Assembly: GCA_964059195.1 (NCBI GenBank)
Contig: CAXKWD010000001.1
Coordinates: forward strand, 216,636,484 to 216,700,483
Length of the DNA stretch: 64,000 nucleotides
Direction: 5' to 3'
Source of the DNA: Ectobius pallidus
Lineage: Eukaryota > Arthropoda > Insecta > Blattodea > Ectobiidae
In this document: positions 31,282 through 40,923 of the stretch, one piece after another
Position numbering within the stretch: the stretch's first letter is position 1
How the letters are laid out: each line of letters begins with the position of its first letter
Translations under genes and position numbers: made by a program
The notes under the pieces: model-generated
Database searches by the model: none
What the model was told of the DNA's origin: nothing
Seen by the model: the letters and a program-made list of their open reading frames with translations, nothing else

Positions 31282-32045
31282 CAGTCGGTCAAATAAAAAA
31301 CGTCGGGCGTTATTTTATAAAGTATCACGAACGAGCATATGCGCATGTACAGGAAGACTTAAGGTTAGGTTCACAGATGCCTCTTCTCTATCCATGTATT
31401 TTCTTGATTATTTAGTCAGTTTTGTTCCAAAACAAACATGTATAGAAGGCTGTGGCTATATGCCTCAAATCCGCCATATTCTTGGTTGCAAATTCTTATA
31501 ATATTAATAATTGATAAATTCGCAAGGAATATGATTATTCAAGGAGCATTTTTTAAAGATTTTATTTTATTACACCGGTATTTGTAGTGCAAAATCAATA
31601 ACTTACGTTCTACTTTTGCCACCGTCTAGCATCGAAATACGCGGCCGGCCAGATCCCTGTGAAAACTTCCGGTCGCATTATAGTGAAGTTCCCACATCCG
31701 AGCTGCTCTTTCATAAATATGGAACGTTCTCGCTGCTTCAGAGGCCGAAAAATGCAGGTCAATTACAGCCCTAACTACAATTTCTCTCACTTTAGCATTT
31801 GTATGTGGCGATGACACAAAGCAAAATGAATTATGACAATACATTAAGTTGAATATCGTGTGATGCGCTTTTGGCGTTGTTCAATTTTTTCCCTTAGTTC
31901 TTCATTTTTTCCCTCCTGTCGCATGGCCTCATATGTTCCGAGAATGGCCTGTATTTTATGTTTTTATAGGAAACTTGTGAACTAATGCGTGAAAACTTTA
32001 ATTTTAACTGCATACGAGTCCCGACGTTTTTTATTTGACCGACTG
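31282..32045 (-). mobile_element. Tc1/mariner-like element, internally deleted
   Basis: Ends CAGTCGGTCAAATAAAAAAC and its inverse, flanked by TA (31280-31281, 32046-32047). A minus-strand 72-codon frame (31844-31626) keeps the N-terminal helix-turn-helix of a transposase (KVREIVVRAVIDLHFSASEAARTF, then TGSF.RD…GR), with no catalytic core. 764 bp, so non-autonomous. Confidence 0.85.
31626..31844 (-). pseudogene. Tc1-like transposase N-terminal fragment
   Basis: Lies inside 31282-32045. Residues 17-45 look like the first helix-turn-helix of Tc1-type transposases (VREIVVRAVIDLHFSASEAA). The frame then stops at residue 72; the DDE segment is deleted. Confidence 0.55.
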
Positions 32046-32314
32046 TACCTACAGGACATTTATCTAGAAACTCGAAACAAGTGTAAGTGATTGCTATCTT
32101 TAAATTATTTGTGTTTGTGTGGTGTTATTCTTGTGTAAATTCTGTCCATTGGATAATTTACCCATAGGTAATTGGCGAGTTTATAGAAACCGGCCATTAG
32201 TTAACTTCATTCAGGAAAGCTAACAAAAGAACAGAATAAAAGCTTGCGCCGAATAGAAATTGCGTTCTTAATCAATGTACATTTCTATTGTTTCAATTTC
32301 CAAAAAAGTTATTA

Positions 32315-32711
32315 TCTATATTAATAAAAGGAAGTGTCTGTCCTCCTCCGTCTGTCTGTCCTCCGTCTGTCCGCGATGCCCAGCGAAATCTACTCAACGC
32401 AGAGATCTGAAATTTTATACATAGGCGGACTAAAGGGTCGGAATGTGCACCTCGAAGCGGGAATTTCAATTTTCTCTTTCGTTCGTGAGATGAGTGAAAA
32501 ACGGGCAGAAAACGTGTATTTATTGCGTTTTCGAAGCATGAGTTTTCAGTAATACAAATCAATTACACTAGGCTTTGGCTATTTTTGTCATTCCTTCGAC
32601 ATAAAAGCATCGCGATCTCTTGAATGTTGTAGTTCATGCTGGTCGATTCATTTGTTTTTTATGTCAAGGCACGCAAACATAATATGAAATTTTCAACCTA
32701 CACCGAAGAGG

Positions 32712-32783
<72 letters not shown>

Positions 32784-33001
32784 GGGATAATCAATATTAG
32801 CCTAAATATGGTCAAACGTACAGGGGTATTCTGGGCCAAGGAACTCGAATCTGAGGTCGCTTTTACCAGGGGACGCTACCTAATCGTGGAATGCACTCCA
32901 CGTGATTTAGGTGTTAATAATTATAATGATTTAACTATGCTCTTAATTTTTAGTTTTTAATTTTTGATATAATTATCGCGGGGGAAGCCGCGGGCACATG
33001 C
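32315..33001 (+). mobile_element. Non-autonomous Helitron (type G), copy 2
   Basis: Starts TCTATATTAATAAAAGGAAG after an A. 3' end: hairpin zone CGCGGGGGAAGCCGCGGGCA then CATGCTG, where CTAG would be expected. Collinear with 12991-13669 inverted, including GGGCAGAAAACGTG, ATTCATTTGTTTTTTATGTC, CCTACACCGAAGAGG and the (ATT)n run (32714-32782). Inserted in family J after AAAAAAGTTATTA. No protein. Confidence 0.8.
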
Positions 33002-33165
33002 TGTTTGTCTGTCTGTCCACGATGCCCATCGAAATCTACTGAACGCAGAGATCTGAAATTTTAAAGATAGATGGACTGAAAGGTGGGCGAATGCACCTCG
33101 AAGCCGAATTTTTAGCTTTCGTTCGCGAGTTATGAGTGAAAAACTGGCAGATAAAATGCCTTCCT
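33002..33165 (+). mobile_element. Helitron type G copy joined head-to-tail
   Basis: Immediately after the 3' end of copy 2, the sequence re-enters the 5' region of the same family (GTCTGTCCACGATGCCCATC at 33010 parallels 32360; then GCAGAGATCTGAAATTTTA, CACCTCGAAGC, GAGTGAAAAAC). It stops near 33165, where family J resumes. The first ~35 bases of the family are missing at the joint. Confidence 0.65.
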
Positions 33166-33254
33166 CGTAATAATAGCAAGCATTTTATAAGATAAACGAT
33201 CGTGATTGGTCTATATCCGAGGAATTATAGGCTATAAGGCAGTCAAAATACACG

Positions 33255-33360
33255 GACTCGATCTCTGATGTGGGGTTAATTAAAAAAAAGAAACCCTTTC
33301 CCGAGAATGTTACTTGGTGGTTAGGGGCAGAGCCCCCAAAGAGCGAAGCAATTTTCCATA
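33255..33360. repeat. Family K fragment
   Basis: Shares CCCTTTCCCGAGAA, GGGGCAGAGCC and GAGCGAAGC with 24985-25090. Confidence 0.4.
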
Positions 33361-33417
33361 TAAGGATATTTGATATGATTTACTGCAAATGTGAAGTTTT
33401 CAGCCCGAAGTTATGAG

Positions 33418-34217
33418 TAGGGACCGGATTTTTAGGTTTTTAAAACCACCGTTTTAGGTTTACCATTAGGTGAAATAGTTTTTTTTTAGGTTTTTTGTCA
33501 AAAATATCGTTTTCGGGTAGAATAATTGGTTTAATGAATATTAATGTGCTACACAGGATTCAATACATAATACTTGTAAGGTTTAACTTAACAAAATTGA
33601 CTTAAATTTGTGTAAACTTGCTTTAGGACAATATTACAGAGAATTGAAGAAAGAAAGCATAAACAATCAAAATAAGCAGTAATAAACTCGATTTCATTTG
33701 TTTCGGCATAATTAATACATCTTCTTAAACCTCACACTGTGACCACTCAGTATGAATAAGAGGGTAGTAAATAAAGGGGCCAACAAGCGCTTTAAAACAC
33801 GGAAATCTATACCCTTGTTCATACACGGCAACAATGGTTGTTCGTACGAATATTTGAAAAGGAATACGCCGGTACTCTTACACTTTCTCTCTTGATACTT
33901 TCCATCCTAGACGACAATGGGTTGAAGGAACGCTGGTGGTATTAATTCAACCCGACAAAAATTGTCTCCCCACAAAATATCGATTTCTCAACTGAGAAAT
34001 TTAACAAAAAAGACAAAAAGTAGCCTAAATTAGATATTTTAGGTTATATATCCCGTTTAGGTATATTCAGGTTTTTATACCCCATTTAGGTATTTTTAGG
34101 TGCCACAGAATTAATGTGGGTGAATCCTATGGTCATGATTCGAAAAAGTGTATGAGCGCTTTTTGTTTTGGAAGTAAGGAAAAAAAAATAGGTAAAAACC
34201 TAAGAATCCGGTCCCTA
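33418..34217. mobile_element. Non-autonomous hAT (word-array type)
   Basis: Ends TAGGGACCGGATTTTTAGGT and the inverse ACCTAAGAATCCGGTCCCTA, with a perfect 8-bp duplication GTTATGAG (33410-33417, 34218-34225). The subterminal parts carry TTTTAGGTTTTT / TTTAGGTAT words repeated at both ends (33430-33490 and 34020-34105). No transposase. Confidence 0.92.
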
Positions 34218-34225
34218 GTTATGAG

Positions 34226-34509
34226 ATATCGCAGTATCGAGACATCACTGTATTACTTACAGATACCGCTAGGTTACTCTTATTGCAACAGAAATGAGCT
34301 ATTTGAACTGAGGATGGAAGAATTCCGAGGCTGGATATGAAATCCAACTGTAAGCCCTGGATGTCTTTCTCAGAGGAAATTGTTTCTGAACGTCTGTCAG
34401 GAAATTGATTCTGTCGTCACCGCACAGGTTGTCCTCAACCACAACAACGTGCAATAAGGGCATAACTCGCATATTATGAGCTGAGATTTCATATATACAG
34501 GGGGTTACT
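34226..34509. other. Unassigned spacer
   Basis: Nothing recognisable between two TIR elements. Confidence 0.4.
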
Positions 34510-35024
34510 AGGTTTGTTCGCAAAGCAGTCAGAAACCAGGAACAAATCGTTCGCGCATGCGCTCTTTCTCCACACGCGTTCGCAAAGCGAGAATCCGTGA
34601 TTCTGATTTCAATCTTCTGTTCGCAAAGCTCTCACGGACAGTTCCTGTACTATAAGAAAAATTTGCAGGCTCTACCATGAATTGTTATCAGAGACATGCG
34701 CAGTAACCTATTTTCACGCGCCTGACTCCTCCTCGAATTCCTTGCTCCAGATTTAAAAGCATAGACTACTTATATGTATGAATAATGGAAGATAATTAAA
34801 AGTCTCCCAAAATATAGTTTATATTGCCGATGTATATTGCATGTATAACATGTTAAAGGGAAATATATATTTTATTTGCATAACATATCGATTAAACGCA
34901 GAAACTATCGATTCCAAATTCTTCTAACCGTTCGCAAAGTGCAAATCACGGGTAAGTTACAGACTGGACATGCGCAGTACAACAAATTCTCAAGCGGTCA
35001 CGGATTTGCTTTGCGAACAAACCT
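34510..35024. mobile_element. TIR element rich in TTCGCAAAG words
   Basis: Ends AGGTTTGTTCGCAAAGC and the inverse GCTTTGCGAACAAACCT, with ACT on both sides (34507-34509, 35025-35027). The motif TTCGCAAAG recurs internally near 34579, 34621 and 34929. The 3-bp duplication would suit PIF/Harbinger, but the superfamily is not certain. Confidence 0.75.
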
Positions 35025-35038
35025 ACTGAATATTACCG

Positions 35039-35530
35039 AAATATTTTACCTGTGTATAGAGGGGACACAGACAAGCAACTTTTATTAGGAGATTTTTGCT
35101 CTAGGGATTCAATTTTTCCTGTTAAAACATAAAATCTCCCAGGGCATGGCCACCAATGACTTCTAAAATTTGAAGAAATGCAAAACAAAAGAATTTCGTT
35201 TTTAACACTGGAGTTAGGAATAAGAAAACTAATTCAGTGGCGGCCAGTCATGTGATTAGTCTGTAAATTTTGCAGATTATGAAAACTTCAAAATATGATA
35301 TAGGCTAGTTGTTGATGAATGATTAAGAATCAGGTTTTAATCTATAATTAAGAAGGCATGAAGTCAGTTTAATGAAAATTTAACTCTATTTCGCTTCATT
35401 ATTGACTTATGAGCACCAAATTGTAATGACTTTAATGCCCAGTAGCATACACATTTTAAATCATACAGCAATAATCAGCTAATAAAGGTTGCTTCTATAT
35501 GTCCCCTCTATACACAGGTAAAATATTTTG
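35039..35530. mobile_element. TIR element (MITE), ~45-bp inverted ends
   Basis: AATATTTTACCTGTGTATAG at 35040 is repeated inverted as CTATACACAGGTAAAATATT ending ~35528; the arms continue through GAGGGGACA and GCAACTTTTATTA. No clear target duplication, no protein. Superfamily unknown. Confidence 0.75.
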
Positions 35531-35544
35531 GTGTTATTGATTTA

Positions 35545-36261
35545 GGCGTGTTTTTTAAGTAAGTACCGTTTTGGAATTAAAAAAAGACGTGCAAAGATAT
35601 CGCAATAATTTTATTTTTACATGAAAGCCTGTACCTTAATCTACTTTTCTACATAATTTCCGTGAATATTGAGGCACTTGTCATAACGTGGCACCAGTTT
35701 TTGAATACCCTCCTCATAAAATTCTGCCGCCTGACAATTTCCGGTAATTCAAGTTCTCGGTCACAATGCGATACAAAACACTACGAGAATATTGAGGAAA
35801 CCAGTCGCACATTGATGAAATTGTAAAGCGTCTGTTTTCTCTCACCTTTTCTTCCACTTTCTGCACCAAATCTTCATTAAAGACCGAAGGACGCCCACTC
35901 CGTTCTTCATCATGCACATTTGTGCGGCCATCTTTAAATGCTCTCACCCATTTCCTTACCATTCCATCACTCATAATGTTTTATCCGTAAACTTCACAGA
36001 TCTCACGATGAATATCGATCGGTTTTACGCCTTTAGCACTAAGAAATCGTATAACAGCCCGTACTTCACAATCGGCGGGACTCACGATTGTCGGAGGCAT
36101 CTTAAACACTCAGTAAACAACGTATACAATGAAGAATCAGACTGTAATGGCGTCAGTGCGTAGACAAGAGATGTAGGTAACCATAAAAATAAAATTATTG
36201 CGATATCTTTGCACGTCTTTTTTTAATTCCAAAACGGTACTTACTTAAAAAACACGCCTCG
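35545..36261 (-). mobile_element. Mariner-like element, ~77-bp terminal repeats
   Basis: GGCGTGTTTTTTAAGTAAGT at 35545 and its inverse at the right; the arms run ~77 bp to ATTTTATTTTTA with almost no mismatch. The right end has CGA then TA (36259-36263); the left outer CGA is lost. It holds an internally deleted transposase on the minus strand. Confidence 0.9.
35641..36100 (-). pseudogene. Mariner transposase, deleted and stopped
   Basis: Starts MPPTIVSPADCEVRAVIRFL at 36100, continues DIHREICEVYG with a TAA where GEN is expected, then MSDGMVRKWVRAFKDGRTNV, SGRPSVFNEDLVQKVEEKV and SRSVLYRIVTENLNYRKL, i.e. both N-terminal helix-turn-helix motifs. It then jumps, with a frame change, to AEFYEEGIQKLVPRYDKC and IHGNYVEK at the stop 35641. 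The DD34D catalytic region (~180 codons) is missing. Confidence 0.85.
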
Positions 36262-36371
36262 TACATCCTGTATGTTCAATCAGCTGTGGTGGATGGTGTG
36301 CTGCAATATTGCCACAGATTAATAATTAGGTCGAATTTTACGTTAAAAAAAATCTGATGTGAAAGTCACAT

Positions 36372-37194
36372 AACTTCCTCTGCCCAAATAAAAGTTAGCA
36401 GTATTCACATATCCTTTTACAGAATCGCAAGACACAATTTTACGCTAATTATCCTATAAATATCTCTTCTTTCAATGATGCGACTAAAAGCGCAAGGCTA
36501 TATAACAAACTTAAAAAAAAAGAACAAGTGACTGCAGACTTTCCGCCGTAAAGAATAATTTCCGAAATTTATCGAATATTTCCCTCACATACTTCTTTAC
36601 TCTATGCATGGCCAACAATACATCTTTCTCACTTCACATTGTTATATAGAATAAGAGGCCGTGAAAGAGCGCTATTCAGTTGTTCATCACACAAGACAAA
36701 ATTTCTACAAATAGTGGGTGAACAGTGGGTGGCTTGTAACTACCCTCAGAGAATTTTTTCGAAAAAAAGTTTCAAATAAAAGTTTTAGCTCTCAGTAAAA
36801 GGAACACATGTGCAAATTTTAAAGAAAATCGTTAGAGCCGTTTTCGATAAAATCGCGAAAAACGAAAATTTCTTCATGTAAAGTCCCCTTAAAAATAAGA
36901 GAAATTTGTCGCCAATCTTCGAATCACGTCTTCAGAAGGTACCTGACCCAAATACGAAATTTTGTTTTCATACGATTCTCCGTTTCGAAGCTAGCCTGTT
37001 CACAAACTTCCACACAGACAGACAGACACACACACAGACACACACACAGACATGTTTACAAAAATAGTATTTTTGGATTCAGGGGGCCTTGAAACGTGTA
37101 TATATGCTAAAAACTCAACTTCGAATTTTAGGGTCGAAAACAATAGGCTACTTCCTCTACCTATAGTACCTATGGTACGGGCAGAGGAAGTAAA
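36372..37194 (+). repeat. Family E repeat, copy 1, with terminal hairpin
   Basis: Begins with ACTTCCTCTGCCCA (36373) and ends with the inverse GGGCAGAGGAAGT at 37191. The right end alone folds: ACTTCCTCTACC at 37150 pairs with the terminal GGGCAGAGGAAGT. The middle has AAATCGTTAGAGCCGTTTT, TTCATGTAAAGTCCCCTTAA and an ACAGACAGACACAC run. The copy at 55950-58545 is interrupted by a LINE, and a diverged one lies at 38600-39063. Superfamily unknown. Confidence 0.75.
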
Positions 37195-37374
37195 ATAAAT
37201 GGTGCAAAAATATATTGCACAAACTTTCTCCCATATACGTGTTAAAGGCTAGCACAGAGAAAAGTAAATTAAAGAGATAATTAAATTTTACTTATTACAT
37301 TTTCATAAAAACTAACAAATATCTAGAACGGAAAGCATCAGGGTCGATCTTTATGTTCAATGCTTTTACTGTGA

Positions 37375-37376
<2 letters not shown>

Positions 37377-37440
<64 letters not shown>
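37377..37440. repeat. (AAT)n microsatellite
   Basis: Perfect AAT run; creates the poly-Ile tail of the false ORF at 37366-37671. Confidence 0.95.
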
Positions 37441-37488
37441 CAATGGCAGTAAAACTATGGCATTAATATTATTAGTACTAATACTACG

Positions 37489-37971
37489 GGAAAATTCAAA
37501 TATAAGTCGCACCTTGGGATGAATCTGTCCCACCCAACCCATCCTCACCGATGCAGTTTCTTTTGTACCACGATCTAGCAAATTCTTCTGTCCTCGTATT
37601 ATGAAGAAACTCGTGATCGGACGTTGGAGGTGTGACGTCATACCGCTAGACGAGAGGTGACAGGCTGACAAACCTCGCGGGAGATATAATATGCCACATT
37701 TTCGAAACCTACAAACAGTGTATCGTACATTATTCGAAAATGCAAGGGCGCTTCGCTACGGCTGCCGCCTCCGCTTCGCGCACTTTAACTATGTGGTTGG
37801 TGTTATGCATTATTTAGTTATATGTAGAGTGGGATACAAGGCACTTGCGACAATATACAAGGACAGTTGGTCACTCTGCTTCGCTCAGAAACAAAATACA
37901 TCACACAGTCCATGCAAATGTGAATATCGAATGGGCGGAGCTTAAGGAGCGACTTATATTTGAATTTCGCC
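37489..37971. mobile_element. TIR element (MITE)
   Basis: AAATTCAAATATAAGTCGC at the left and the inverse GCGACTTATATTTGAATTT at the right, ~22 bp. No duplication is clear at the flanks. Interior 480 bp, no recognisable protein. Superfamily unknown. Confidence 0.7.
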
Positions 37972-38149
37972 ACTACTGCTACTACTTAGGTTATATTGCA
38001 CGCTTTAACTGCATGTAGGTCATATAACGTGTTTAGTATGTTTGCGTGAACCATTAGACTATAGTAACAGCTCATCTGCATCTATTGTTTAGTGATGTCT
38101 TCTTATGTAATATTCAGTTTAAACGATTATAATATCCACTGACATAGCG

Positions 38150-38315
38150 GCGATGAGTTATGGAAAATAAGCAAGTCCTACAAACCCGGCGTTTGGCTTT
38201 GCGAACGACGGAACCATGAGAAACCCAAGTCAATTTGGGCGGCCACGAAATTTGATTTGAAGTCAGGACCTCTTCCCTGTTAGCCCATAGGCCTACCACC
38301 TCGCTGTAATTGGTT
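38150..38315 (-). mobile_element. Diverged type S SINE
   Basis: Minus strand: GCGAGGTGGTAGGCCTATGG (A-box region) at 38303, a weak B-box, then GGCCGCCCAAATTGACTTGG and TTTCTCATGGTTCCG, matching the order of the other S copies but poorly conserved. Confidence 0.55.
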
Positions 38316-38599
38316 TTAGTGTGTTCATTGCGACTGAGCTAAACTGATTGCATTTCACAACAATAAGTACATTAGGCCTATAGTTTTCTTGTTACTAGGG
38401 GCAACAAAATGTCATTCATAATTTAATTGATATTTATGTTCTGAAATTCGCATTTAAGCCGTCCTTATTTCGTTTTTATCTTGATATCTATTAAATGTAT
38501 AAAGAAATGTGTTAAACAAAACATGTTCATTTTAAATTTCTCTACAACTTTACTGTGGTAGGTTTTACTGTATCGCCTACAGTAATGGATATAATCTAC

Positions 38600-39063
38600 A
38601 AAAATTGAAAATGGATACGAGTAAAGTACCCCTTAAGTCATTTTTGCAGAAATACGGATATAGCCATTTTATTGGTCATAGATAAGAGTTTCCAATTTTC
38701 AATTTTTATTAAAATCGTTAGAGCCATTTTTTCAAAAATCAAAAATTTTAAAAAAGTTTTCATGAAAAGTCCCCTTAATATTTCAGTTGTAAAGCTAAAT
38801 TTCTGGGCGGTTCGACAAAATTTCGAAAAAGTCCTTATTTCCAAAAATGAAGTAAATACAACGAGCCGTTTACCCGCTGTGCTTGTCCACAGACAGACGG
38901 ACAGACGGACAGACAGACAGACAGACAGACGGACAGACGTCATTCCAAAAATACTTTTTTCGGTTTCTAGGCTTCATGAAACATGCTCTCCCGGTGTTAT
39001 CTCGACTTCGATTTTTTGTCACGATCACAATACTTTCTCTATACTACGTATATGGGAGAAAGT
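38600..39063 (+). repeat. Family E repeat, copy 2 (diverged)
   Basis: Shares AAAATCGTTAGAGCC, TTTTCATGAAAAGTCCCCTT and an ACAGACGG run with copy 1, and ends in a related hairpin (ACTTTCTCTATACTACG … GGGAGAAAGT at 39029-39063). The 147-codon ORF at 38672-39115 runs across this repeat and is not a gene. Confidence 0.6.
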
Positions 39064-39153
39064 AAAAGGACTGAAGTATAAATCACTAAGGAGGTTGAAA
39101 TACACTGGGCTTTGAAGACATGCTAGCTATGGAAATAATATTATTTCTGAAAA

Positions 39154-39292
39154 CTGAGCGAGGTGGCCGAGATGGTAACGTTTTTGTAGCAGGTTCAAAT
39201 CCCATAGCCTGCCAATTTGACATGTATCATTTCCATTGAAATTCATATAGGCTAAGTTGAAATTTACTCCATTATACACACCATGAACTAAA
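39154..39292 (+). mobile_element. tRNA-derived SINE (type S), 5' half
   Basis: The head CTGAGCGAGGTGGCCGAGAT with A-box, the B-box GGTTCAAATCCC at 39192, then TGCCAATTTGACATG and a shortened body ending ATTTACTCCATT. Confidence 0.8.
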
Positions 39293-39425
39293 AACCTGAG
39301 ATTGGGCAGAATTATACCTGTTAGCTTGTAACCGACGCAAAAATTCCAAAAAGTTCAAATTTTAATTTTTTACCCCGAAAAAATCTCCGCAATTTTTAAG
39401 GTTTATTATGGCTAAACGGTAATAG
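39293..39425 (+). repeat. Type Q fragment
   Basis: The CCTGTTAGCTTGTAACCGA, TTCCAAAAAGTTCAAATTTT and TTTTTACCCCGAAAAAAT blocks match 30130-30210. Confidence 0.55.
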
Positions 39426-39436
39426 ACTATAAAACT

Positions 39437-39690
39437 AAAAACTAAACTCCGTGGCGCTACATCCCTGGAGGGGCTTGGCCTACCACCCGACCGTTGCGTC
39501 ACCTACCACAGGCAGATGGCAGGATTGGGGGGCATGTGGTCAGCATGCCGACAACCACAGCAGTGGATGGTGGTTTTGATGACCGGAGCCGCTACTTCTC
39601 TATCAAGTAGCTCCTCAATTTGAATCATGAGGCAGTCTAAATACAGGACCTGAAGTCCGATACGGTTTTAGATACGGCAGATCCCCCAAC
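39437..39690 (+). repeat. SINE-like repeat (type N2), copy 2
   Basis: Starts AAACTAAACTCCGTGGCGCT with ACATCCCTGGAGGGGCTTGG, a head I recall from a widespread insect SINE-like repeat. It continues with GGCATGTGGTCAGCATGCCG and CCGGAGCCGCTACTTCTCTA. The identification is by memory of similar sequences, hence modest. Confidence 0.5.
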
Positions 39691-39731
39691 GATCGAAACG
39701 AGTTTAGTCTATAAGAACAATAGACCTATCT

Positions 39732-40563
39732 TCTCTATATATATAAAAGGCTTTGTCCTGACTGACTGACTGACTGACTGACTGATTGACTGAATGACAG
39801 GAATCAACGTACAGCCTAAACTATAACAGGTAGAGACTTGGAATTTTGACAGTACCTTCGTTTCATAATGTAGGTGCTCACTAAGAAAGGATTTTGAAAA
39901 ATTCTGATTCTAAATGCCAAAAATTAAATGTTTTTGAAAATACTTAATCCCTTTTTACCTAGAATTATCAATTCCAAATCACAGAATATATTGTTGCCAA
40001 ATGGTATCAGGTGGGCATGGAAAAAACAAATGAAATGCACTTTTGACAAATAAGAGAAGTTATCAAAATAATTCATGTTATAAATAAATATTACAGAATG
40101 AAATCCACTAAAATAATGGAATCACATAACTTTCTCTACCCTGGACATAGAGAAAACAAAACGAGGTATGGTAATGTGTATATTATTATATTATATCGCA
40201 GGTTTTTGGAGAGAAAAGTATGAAAGTGATAATGCTTTATGGTAACATAAGAGTGGGAAATTTCCCGCCTCGATATTACAATTTTATGTTACAGGAATTT
40301 CTGTTTCTTCTTATTTAAACCTCTACCAGGCTTGCTGTGCACTGTACAAGCGATGGGATGCAACATTCTAGATCCTCTATGAGCCATAAAAAACTATATC
40401 AAGCGTTTTCTGAGGGAATAGTTTGAGTGTAATAAGTCGTTCTTCCTATTTCAAATTATAAATGCCTATATAAGGACCTAGAATTTAAAATTGAAAATCC
40501 TTCATAAGCTAATTTCCAATTACAAAATACAAAACCCGGGCGACGCCGGGTCTTTTAAGCTAG
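39732..40563 (+). mobile_element. Non-autonomous Helitron (type H), complete
   Basis: 5' TCTCTATATATATAAAAGGC followed by TTTGTCCTGACTGACTGACT; 3' hairpin ACCCGGGCGACGCCGGGT then CTTTTAAGCTAG and T. Ends agree with those of the copy at 58829-60469. 832 bp, no Rep/helicase, no recognisable captured gene. A flanking T is present at the 3' side, but the 5' flank is not A, so the first base may be off by a few. Confidence 0.85.
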
Positions 40564-40921
40564 TAGTGTATAGGAGCGTATATGGATTAAGGTTGAGAAG
40601 AAGCACAGCTAAATTAACTATTTGGGTTGTGGGTTGTTCTATGCATTGCGGTGATACGTACCAATATCAGTCCAAAAACTAGTTTATATAGAGAAATAAT
40701 ATTCCTATTGTAACTAATTTAATATAATTTTTAGACAAGTTTGTAAATTTAATTTAAATAAAATACTTTTTTGGCAGCAAAATGCAATACAATACGTGTT
40801 ATTACTTTTGTGTCTAAGTAGAAGCACTACATCCCACAATGGAAAATCATTTAAAAGAAGAATCATACCAACATTATCAGTTTAGCTAAACTTTAGCTAC
40901 TACGAATTGCAAGTTTATTTA
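40564..40921. other. Unassigned stretch
   Basis: No gene or repeat recognised. Confidence 0.4.
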
Positions 40922-40923
40922 TA

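Larger units (their letters stand above)
31002..32196. mobile_element. PIF/Harbinger-like MITE with nested Tc1-like element
   Basis: Inverted ends of ~45 bp: TGCCCGGTTTCTACAAAC at 31002 and the inverse GTTTATAGAAACCGGCCA ending at 32196, with inner GGTAAATTATCC shared. Flanked by TTA (30999-31001, 32197-32199), the PIF/Harbinger signature. The paralogous unoccupied site is at 51724-51730. Without the nested element it is ~430 bp. Confidence 0.85.
30741..33260 (+). repeat. Family J copy 1, split by nested insertions
   Basis: The host pieces 30741-31001, 32197-32313 and ~33168-33235 match, in order and inverse orientation, the uninterrupted block 51331-51993 (shared: TGAATCAACCATCCAT, GGGCTACCAATGGT, TTCATTCAGG, ATCAATGTACATTTCTATT, TATATCCGAGGAATT). 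Between them lie a PIF/Harbinger-like MITE and Helitrons. The nature of J is unknown; copy 2 ends in a poly(A) run, suggesting a retroposed sequence. Confidence 0.75.

Noticed and set aside
37366..37671. 101-codon frame ending in poly-Ile
   Set aside because: Product of an (AAT)n run adjoining a TIR element.
38672..39115. 147-codon frame
   Set aside because: Crosses family E copy 2, including its ACAGACGG run and terminal hairpin; not conserved in the other copies.
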